64,000 nt of DNA from positions 1,054,001 to 1,118,000 of the forward strand of contig JACKEI010000002.1 of the NCBI GenBank assembly GCA_020633075.1. Reading direction: 5' to 3'. The notes below the pieces were generated by a model, which had not been told where the DNA came from, ran no database searches, and was given only the letters and a program-made list of their open reading frames with translations. The stretch comes from Sandaracinaceae bacterium (GTDB lineage Bacteria; Myxococcota_A; Polyangia; Polyangiales; Houyiibacteriaceae). Below, one piece after another: positions 58,539-64,000 of the stretch; the stretch's first letter is position 1, and each line of letters begins with the position of its first letter. Both the position numbers and the translations under genes were made by a program.

Positions 58539-60667
58539 ACGCGCTCACGCAGCTCTTCCCCGGCGCGCTCATGATCCTGGGCGCGTGCTTCGTGCCCCTC
58601 TTCCGCGGGCGTGCTCGCAGCGCCTACGTGCTGGCGCTGCCGTTGCTCAGCGCGGCCCACCTGGCGCTCTTCTCGCTGGGCCACCAGGGCTCCGCCACCC
58701 TCTTCGGCTACACGCTGGAGCTGGTGCGGGTCGACGCCCTCAGCCGCATCTTCGGCGTCATCTTCCACATCGCAGCGTTCTTGTGCTGCCTGTACGCGTT
58801 CCACGTGAAGCGTCCCCTCGAGCACGTGGCCACGCTGGTCTACGCGGGCGCGGCCATCGGGGCCACCTTCGCGGGGGACCTGCTCACGCTCTTCGTCTTC
58901 TGGGAGCTCACCGCGCTCAGCTCCGTGTTCCTGATCCTGGCGCGCGGCCTCGACGAGCCGGAGCGCCGCGAGCGCGTCTTCCGCGTGAGCATGCGCTACC
59001 TGGTCATCCAGGTGGGCTCGGGCGTGCTGCTGCTGGCCGGCACGCTGCTCTACTACCAGGGCACCCGCTCGCTGCACTTCGGGCGCATGAACCTGGAGGA
59101 GTCGCCGGGGGCGCTGTTCATCTTCCTCGCCTTCGGCATCAAGGCGGCGTTCCCGTTGCTGCACAACTGGGTGCAGGACGCCTACCCGGAGGCCAGCGTC
59201 AGCGGCACCGTGGTGCTGGCTTCGTTCACCACCAAGCTGGCCATCTACGCGTTGGCGCGGGGCTTCGCTGGCACGGACGTGCTCATCCCCATCGGCGCGT
59301 GCATGACGGCGTTCCCCATCTTCTTCGCGGTGCTGGAGAACGACCTGCGCCGCGTCCTCGCGTACTCGCTGAACAACCAGCTGGGCTACATGGTGGTCGG
59401 CATCGGCGTGGGCACGGAGCTGGCCATCAACGGCGCCGCCGCCCACGCCTTCGCGCACATCCTGTACAAGGGTCTCCTGCTCATGAGCATGGGCGCCGTG
59501 CTCTACCGCACCGGCACCATCAAGGCCTCCGAGCTCGGCGGGCTGCACAAGTCCATGCCGCTCACCACGGCCTTCTGCATCATCGGCGCCCTCTCCATCT
59601 CCGCGTTCCCTGGGCTCAGCGGCTTCGTCACCAAGTCCATGATCGTCAGCGCCGTCGGCGAGGCGCACCTCCTGGTCATCTTCGGGGTCCTGCTCTTCGC
59701 GTCGGCCGGCGTCTGCGACCACTCGGGCATCAAGATCCCCTTCTTCACCTTCTTCGCCCACGACCAGGGCTGGAAGGTGCAAGAGGCGCCCAAGCACATG
59801 CTGCTGGCCATGGGGCTCGCGGCCGCGCTGTGCATCGGCATCGGCGTCTTCCCCAGCGCGCTCTACGCGCTCTTGCCCTTCCCCGAAGCGGCGGCGCAGT
59901 ACCACGCCTACGAGACCACGCACGTGCTGACCATGCTGCAGCTGCTGTTCTTCGCGGGCCTGGCGTTCATCACCTTGGTCCGGCTGGGCGTGTACCCGCC
60001 GGAGCTGCCGGCCATCAACCTGGACACCGACTACTTCTACCGGCGCCCGCTCAAGCGCTTCGTCGTGGAGAGCTACGCGCTGGCCAGCTGGGTACGCGAG
60101 CGCACGTGGGGCATGGCGCTAGGGCTGCGTGGCCGCGCGCTCGCCTCCCTCCGGCGCAACCACGAGCCGCCCCGCGGCCGCCTCGGTGAGCCGTGGACTG
60201 CCGGGGCGACCACGCTCTTCGCGGCGCTCATGCTCTTCACCCTGCTGCTGCTCACGTCGAGCGCCGGCTGCGGCGGCGGGGAAGACGCCGAGGCCAACGA
60301 CGCGCGCCTCCTGCTGGACCGCGTCGGCGCCATCGAGGGCGTGCCCGAGCAGGCCTTCGAGGCGCGCATGGAGCGCGTGGAGGTGCTGCGGAGGCTACCC
60401 TTGCGAGGCGAGAGCCTCATCGCGGTGCGCGAGGCCTGCGCCGAGATGCACGGCGCCTTGCTCGAGGCGGACGTCCAGAACGCGCTCATCCACAGCATCG
60501 GCGCTCCAGACGAGGACACCCCCGCAGAAGAGCTCGCGCGCCTCGAGCGCGCCTTCACCGCTGCCGAGGCGGCTGCGGCCCGCGTGGTGGTGCACCGCGA
60601 TGCGTGCGTGGATGGCACGGCCACGCTGCGCGCGCGCTACGCCCCGGACCGCCGCGGCTCGGAGTAG
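58535..60667 (+). CDS. Antiporter-like large subunit 3 (NuoL-like) with extra C-terminal domain
   Basis: 710 residues from GTG 58535 (GTGA). Residues 1 to about 500 are NuoL/MrpD-like with Glu124 (VFWELTALSS) and Lys203 (FLAFGIKAAFPLLHNWVQDA). After the core and a cytoplasmic linker, residues 566-579 read as a lipoprotein signal (LLLLTSSAGC, Cys579) followed by about 130 helical, acidic residues. An in-frame ATG at 60230 could start a separate lipoprotein of 145 residues; alternatively the segment is a last membrane helix with a periplasmic domain. No such domain occurs on its two paralogues. Confidence 0.9.
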   Translation: MNALTQLFPGALMILGACFVPLFRGRARSAYVLALPLLSAAHLALFSLGHQGSATLFGYTLELVRVDALSRIFGVIFHIAAFLCCLYAFHVKRPLEHVATLVYAGAAIGATFAGDLLTLFVFWELTALSSVFLILARGLDEPERRERVFRVSMRYLVIQVGSGVLLLAGTLLYYQGTRSLHFGRMNLEESPGALFIFLAFGIKAAFPLLHNWVQDAYPEASVSGTVVLASFTTKLAIYALARGFAGTDVLIPIGACMTAFPIFFAVLENDLRRVLAYSLNNQLGYMVVGIGVGTELAINGAAAHAFAHILYKGLLLMSMGAVLYRTGTIKASELGGLHKSMPLTTAFCIIGALSISAFPGLSGFVTKSMIVSAVGEAHLLVIFGVLLFASAGVCDHSGIKIPFFTFFAHDQGWKVQEAPKHMLLAMGLAAALCIGIGVFPSALYALLPFPEAAAQYHAYETTHVLTMLQLLFFAGLAFITLVRLGVYPPELPAINLDTDYFYRRPLKRFVVESYALASWVRERTWGMALGLRGRALASLRRNHEPPRGRLGEPWTAGATTLFAALMLFTLLLLTSSAGCGGGEDAEANDARLLLDRVGAIEGVPEQAFEARMERVEVLRRLPLRGESLIAVREACAEMHGALLEADVQNALIHSIGAPDEDTPAEELARLERAFTAAEAAAARVVVHRDACVDGTATLRARYAPDRRGSE

Positions 60668-60703
60668 GGTCGCCCCCAGGCGAGATCCGAGCGCCGGCCC
60701 CGC

Positions 60704-61054
60704 TCACATCAGCTTGCTGCGGAAGATGAAGAAGACCGCACCGAGGATGCACAGGCCCGCCCACAGGTAGTCGAGGGTCAGCTTCTCCTTCAGGTACAAG
60801 ATGGAGAAGGGCGCGAAGACCAGCAGCGTGATGACCTCCTGGAGGATCTTGAGCTGCCCGACGCTCATGACGCTGTGCCCCACGCGGTTGGCTGGAACCT
60901 GCAGGAGGTACTCGAAGAGCGCGATGCCCCAGGAGGCCAGAGCAGCCAGCACCCAGGGCTGCTGAGCCATGTTCTTGAGGTGCGCGTACCACGCGAAGGT
61001 CATGAAGACGTTGCTGCACACGAGCAGCAGGCCGGTGGTCCAGTAGGGGCTCAT
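60704..61054 (-). CDS. DMT-family small membrane protein (DUF486)
   Basis: 116 residues with four hydrophobic segments; matches DUF486 with the pattern FMTFAWYAHLK, then ALFEYLLQVPANRVGH and LKEKLTLDYLWAGLCILGAV. Proteins of this family are distant relatives of small multidrug/drug-metabolite transporters; no substrate is known. It reads toward the antiporter operon (convergent, 36 bases). Confidence 0.9.
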   Translation of the reverse strand: MSPYWTTGLLLVCSNVFMTFAWYAHLKNMAQQPWVLAALASWGIALFEYLLQVPANRVGHSVMSVGQLKILQEVITLLVFAPFSILYLKEKLTLDYLWAGLCILGAVFFIFRSKLM

Positions 61055-61141
61055 GCGGCGTGTTCTAGCGCGGCGCCACCGCGCTTGCGACGGGCGGAGG
61101 GGCCTGCGCGGGCGGCGCGCGGCTGATAGACTGCGCGCGGC

Positions 61142-61888
61142 ATGAACTCTCGTAGAAAGGTCAACGACTTGCGATGGCTCCTGGTGGCCGCTTGCTTGGC
61201 CCTGCTCGCGCTGGGCTGCGGTACGAGCGCGGAGGCGCCGGGCGCGCCCGACGACGACGAAGCGGCTCCGCTCGGGGCGAGCGGCGAGGCGGCGGAGCTC
61301 CCCTTCGCCCTCGACGAGGCGGGTGAAAACCTGCTCCTGACCTACGCAGACGCCGAGGGCGCTCACACGGTCCACAGCGTCAGCGAGGTGCCCGCGGAGG
61401 CCCGTGAGTGGGTGCGGGTGGACTCGCTGACCCTCGCCCCCGAGCAGCGGCCGGCCGACGGCCGTGTCTACGTGGCCGACCTGCGTGGGAACGGGCCGCC
61501 CGCCGTGCGTCTCGTTCCGCGGGCAGCCTTCGACGCACACGTGGAGCGGGCCAGCGGGGCGGGCGCTGCGGCGGTTGCCACCGGGGGCACCGGGGGCACA
61601 GGCGACATCGTGCTCTACGGAGCCTCCTGGTGCGGCGCGTGTCGGCAGGCGCGGCAGTTCTTCGAGCGCGAGGGCATCGCCTTCGTGGACCGCGACATCG
61701 AGCGGGACCCGGGCGCGCGCGACGAGATGAACGCGAAGGCGCGCGCAGCCGGGGTCGCGACCACCGGCATCCCCGTGATCGACGTGCGCGGCACCATCCT
61801 CACGGGCTTCGACGAGGGGCGGATCAGGCGCCTGCTGGCGGCGTCGCCCGCGGCGGCCGCGCAGGGTCCGGCGCCCCAGCCCATCTGA
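61142..61888 (+). CDS. Glutaredoxin/thioredoxin-like lipoprotein
   Basis: 248 residues with a lipobox (LLALGC, Cys26), an acidic linker and a DUF4124-like middle (DAEGAHTVHSVSEVPAEARE resembles its conserved segment), then a glutaredoxin-type domain with ASWCGAC (Cys164, Cys167) and a cis-Pro region (TTGIPVIDVRGTILTGFDE). It would act as a disulfide reductase or isomerase in the envelope. It is divergent from the DUF486 gene. Confidence 0.88.
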   Translation: MNSRRKVNDLRWLLVAACLALLALGCGTSAEAPGAPDDDEAAPLGASGEAAELPFALDEAGENLLLTYADAEGAHTVHSVSEVPAEAREWVRVDSLTLAPEQRPADGRVYVADLRGNGPPAVRLVPRAAFDAHVERASGAGAAAVATGGTGGTGDIVLYGASWCGACRQARQFFEREGIAFVDRDIERDPGARDEMNAKARAAGVATTGIPVIDVRGTILTGFDEGRIRRLLAASPAAAAQGPAPQPI

Positions 61889-61993
61889 CACCCGACCGGG
61901 CTGCTGGACGGCAGGCACGTGACCGTCGGGCACGCGACCCGCGTGGTCATGGCCGCGCTCGACAGCGCCCATGGTTCGGGGTACCTCGCTCGG

Positions 61994-62794
61994 ATGACGC
62001 GCCTCTCGCCCGTACCCCACACCTGGCTCGCTACGCTCATGCTGATGGCGGTTGGCTTCGCCGGTTGCCGGTTGCCCGCCCCCGTGGACCATGGTGACCT
62101 CTACCCAGAGCGCGACCAGGCCGAGTCCGGCGAGGCCGATGTCGAGCAGATCGCCGTGCGCGTCATCCTCATTTCCTACGAGGGCGCGGAGGGGGCCGAC
62201 GAGGAGAACACCCGCACGCAGGCCCAGGCCGAGGCCCGCGCTGGCGTGGTCGCGGGTCTGGCGCACCAACCGGGCACCAGCTTCCGCGAGCTGGCGCAGC
62301 AGTACTCGGACGTGCGTGATGACGCCCACCGGCTGCGCCGGGACTCCGACACCTTTCCGCCGGAGATCGTCTCGGCCTCCTTTGCGCTGCGCGTGGGGAG
62401 CGTAAGCCCGGCCATCGAGACCGCGCGCGGCTACTACATCATCGCGCGTCAGCCAAACCCGCAGACGGGGCCCACCAGCATCGCGGCCCGCCACATCCTG
62501 ATCAGCTTCGTCGGCGCCCGCGGGGCGACCGAGGAGACCACCCGGACGCGTGAGCAGGCCCTGCAGCTCGCCGCCGAGGTGGCCGAGCTGGTGCGCACGG
62601 ACCCCAATGACTGGGACTCGCTGGCCAGCGAGTACAGCGATGACCCCGGCGGAAACGGCGGGGACCTCGGCTCCTTCGGGCGTGGACAGATGGTCCCTGC
62701 CTTCGAGCGCGCGGCGTTCGCGTTACGCATCGGCGAGGTCAGCGACCCCGTGGAGTCCCCCTTCGGCTTCCACGTCATCGTCCGGTACGAGTGA
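61994..62794 (+). CDS. Parvulin-type peptidyl-prolyl isomerase lipoprotein, two repeats
   Basis: 266 residues from ATG 61994 (an in-frame start at 61919 would bury the signal). Lipobox FAGC (Cys25). Two parvulin (PpiC/SurA) units follow: a first, degenerate one (about 55-155, lacking the usual GG-DLG core) and a second, canonical one (about 165-264) with AARHILISFVGA, SDDPGGNGGDLGSFGRGQM and FGFHVIVRYE. The N-terminal unit probably binds clients and the second has the isomerase site. A folding factor for exported proteins. Confidence 0.9.
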   Translation: MTRLSPVPHTWLATLMLMAVGFAGCRLPAPVDHGDLYPERDQAESGEADVEQIAVRVILISYEGAEGADEENTRTQAQAEARAGVVAGLAHQPGTSFRELAQQYSDVRDDAHRLRRDSDTFPPEIVSASFALRVGSVSPAIETARGYYIIARQPNPQTGPTSIAARHILISFVGARGATEETTRTREQALQLAAEVAELVRTDPNDWDSLASEYSDDPGGNGGDLGSFGRGQMVPAFERAAFALRIGEVSDPVESPFGFHVIVRYE

Positions 62795-62795
62795 G

Positions 62796-63242
62796 ATGAG
62801 CGCCATCCCCAACAAAGACCAAGTGCGCGTGTTGATCGACCGCGTGTTCGTCAACGGCGTGCCGCACAACGTCGCGCTCGGCATCGAGCTGGTGGACTTC
62901 GAGCCCGAGTTCCTGGAGCTGCGGCTGCCCTACTCGGACAAGATCGTGGGCAACCCCGAGACGGGGGTCATCCACGGGGGCGCCGTGACCACGCTCATGG
63001 ACGCGGGCTGCGGGGGCGCGGTCATGATCCGCCTGGGCAAGCCCATGCGCGTGGCCACGCTGGACCTGCGCATCGACTACCTCCGCCCGGGCAAGCGCGG
63101 GGAGGACCTCATCTGCCGGGCCGAGTGCTACCGCGTCACCAAGAACGTCGCCTTCACCCGCGGCATCACGCACGACGGGGATCCCAGCGACCCGGTCGCG
63201 TCCTGCGCGGGCACCTTCATCATCTTCCGGGGGGACAAGTAG
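62796..63242 (+). CDS. PaaI-type thioesterase (hotdog fold), first of two
   Basis: 148 residues. Hotdog motif with VIHGGAVTTLMDAGCGG: the HGG and the catalytic Asp are at the expected place, followed by the strand TLDLRIDYLRPGKRGEDLIC. Hydrolyses acyl-CoA or phenylacetyl-CoA-type thioesters in relatives. The start follows the parvulin gene stop by one base. It is directly joined to a second thioesterase gene, and the two may act together as a heteromer. Confidence 0.9.
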   Translation: MSAIPNKDQVRVLIDRVFVNGVPHNVALGIELVDFEPEFLELRLPYSDKIVGNPETGVIHGGAVTTLMDAGCGGAVMIRLGKPMRVATLDLRIDYLRPGKRGEDLICRAECYRVTKNVAFTRGITHDGDPSDPVASCAGTFIIFRGDK

Positions 63243-63686
63243 ATGAGCGACCTCTCCACCGCGCTGCACCACGCCCGCGACACCAACGACTTCACCAGCC
63301 TGCTGTCGCTGATCCCCTACGCGCGCTTCATGGGCTTCCAGGTGGGCATCGTGGACGACGACGTGCTCGTCACCATGCCCTACGCCGAGCACCTCATCGG
63401 CAACGGCTCCGTGGACGCGCTGCACGGAGGGACGCTCGGCGCCATGATGGAGTCCACCGCCATCTTCAAGCTGCTCTGGTCCGCCGAGACCGTGCGCGTG
63501 CCCAAGACCATCAACATCACGGTCGAGTTCCTGCAGAAGGCGGAGCGGGGCAAGGACACCTTCGCGCGCGCCGAGTTCATCCGGCACGGCCGCCGCGTGG
63601 CCAACGTGCGCACCTTCTGCTGGCAGGACGACCCCAGCAAGCTGGTCGCCGCCGCCAACGCCCACTTCCTGCTCACCCCGGAGTGA
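63243..63686 (+). CDS. PaaI-type thioesterase (hotdog fold), second of two
   Basis: 147 residues whose ATG directly follows the previous TAG. It keeps ALHGGTLGAMMESTAIF, where Glu (in MMES) replaces the usual Asp of the first protein at the catalytic position, and the strand TINITVEFLQKAERGKDTFA. The pair looks like a tandem duplication that has diverged. Its stop overlaps the convergent GGDEF gene by 14 bases. Confidence 0.88.
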   Translation: MSDLSTALHHARDTNDFTSLLSLIPYARFMGFQVGIVDDDVLVTMPYAEHLIGNGSVDALHGGTLGAMMESTAIFKLLWSAETVRVPKTINITVEFLQKAERGKDTFARAEFIRHGRRVANVRTFCWQDDPSKLVAAANAHFLLTPE

Positions 63687-64000
63687 GCTCTTCGAACTGC
63701 GCCGTCACCACGCAGTTCTTGCCCTTCTCCTTGGCCCGGTACATCAGCCGGTCCGCGGCCTTGACGACTTCGTCGATGGAGGGCGCGGGGGCGCGCACCT
63801 CGAGGGCGCCGATGCTCGCGGTGATGGGCCAACCTCGCTTGCCCATCTCGGTCTCGAGCGCCACGCGCAGTCGCTCGAGGACCCTCTCCGCCGTGGGCAG
63901 GTCCGTCTCACGCAGCAACAGGACGAACTCGTCCCCGCCCCAGCGCCCGACCGCGTCGTGGTGCCGCGTGCTCGCACGCAGCAGGCGGGCCGCCTCGATG
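63673..64000 (-). CDS. GGDEF-domain diguanylate cyclase, C-terminal part
   Basis: The frame is open to the right edge, so the gene starts outside the window. The visible 109 residues contain the GGDEF motif (GRWGGDEFVLLLRE) and the C-terminal half of the domain (ITASIGALEVRAPAP, then VVKAADRLMYRAKEKGKN). An intact GGDEF suggests an active synthase of cyclic-di-GMP; any sensor domain is not visible. Confidence 0.93.
   Translation of the reverse strand, partial: IEAARLLRASTRHHDAVGRWGGDEFVLLLRETDLPTAERVLERLRVALETEMGKRGWPITASIGALEVRAPAPSIDEVVKAADRLMYRAKEKGKNCVVTAQFEELTPG

Noticed and set aside
52399..60667. A membrane-bound hydrogenase or complex I operon
   Set aside because: No NiFe large/small subunit, NuoB/C/D/H/I-like or iron-sulfur genes occur in the operon; only antiporter-module subunits are present.

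Overview
The window is high-GC, gene-dense bacterial chromosome and most likely comes from a myxobacterium or a close relative (Polyangia/Sandaracinaceae-like). The evidence is the style of the gene content: Cys-rich lipoproteins with MopE-like and DUF4215-like repeats, a fibro-slime protein, a large surface protein with a MYXO-CTERM-like tail, tandem eukaryotic-type Ser/Thr kinases and an ECF-sigma/anti-sigma operon. The genus is an inference; no rRNA gene is present to test it. No CRISPR array, rRNA, ordinary tRNA or integrase was seen.

Layout. 1-1020: 3' end of a UbiB/ABC1 kinase. 1194-6829: two related ECF-like sigma genes on opposite strands; the second heads a coupled four-gene operon (sigma, membrane anti-sigma, TPR protein, EGF/MopE-like lipoprotein). 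7105-10842: two small paralogous zinc-ribbon proteins around a Cys-rich lipoprotein, the second zinc ribbon coupled to two membrane proteins of unknown function. 11177-13150: the most striking locus, a Ro60 (TROVE+vWA) gene followed by a tRNA-mimicking bacterial Y RNA, preceded by a -24/-12 (sigma-54) promoter and an upstream dyad suited to an enhancer-binding protein. 13164-18882: fibro-slime lipoprotein, ABHD18-like hydrolase, chalcone-isomerase-like protein, beta-helix lipoprotein. 18842-25758: MFS transporter, CPA1-type Na+/H+ antiporter, two tandem membrane Ser/Thr kinases. 25835-28422: 3-hydroxyacyl-CoA dehydrogenase and thiolase operon.

29462-36031 is an accessory island, AT-richer in places. 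It holds small membrane or secreted proteins of unknown function, three families of short dispersed repeats, a frameshifted IS66 transposase remnant, a probable toxin C-terminal stub overlapping a small secreted protein, and an apparently intact IS3-family element with inverted repeats. It reads like a decayed polymorphic toxin/immunity array.

36106-52303: beta-lactamase-family lipoprotein (probably leaderless mRNA), M19 dipeptidase-like protein lacking the bridging Glu, a PEP-swivel phosphotransferase coupled to a lipocalin-like DUF7064-type protein, a coupled VKOR-DsbA/OmpA-like/TlpA-like envelope redox operon, a 995-residue surface protein, a flavin dehydrogenase, an ADP-ribosylglycohydrolase and an FMN glutamate-synthase-like enzyme. 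52399-60667: nine overlapping genes encoding an Mrp/Mbh-type cation/proton antiporter with three antiporter-like large subunits and no hydrogenase or quinone-module subunits. 60704-64000: DUF486 protein, glutaredoxin-like lipoprotein, double parvulin lipoprotein, tandem PaaI-type thioesterases, and the C-terminus of a GGDEF protein running off the end.

The Ro60-Y RNA module with predicted sigma-54 control and the triple-antiporter Mrp/Mbh operon are the two systems most worth following up.
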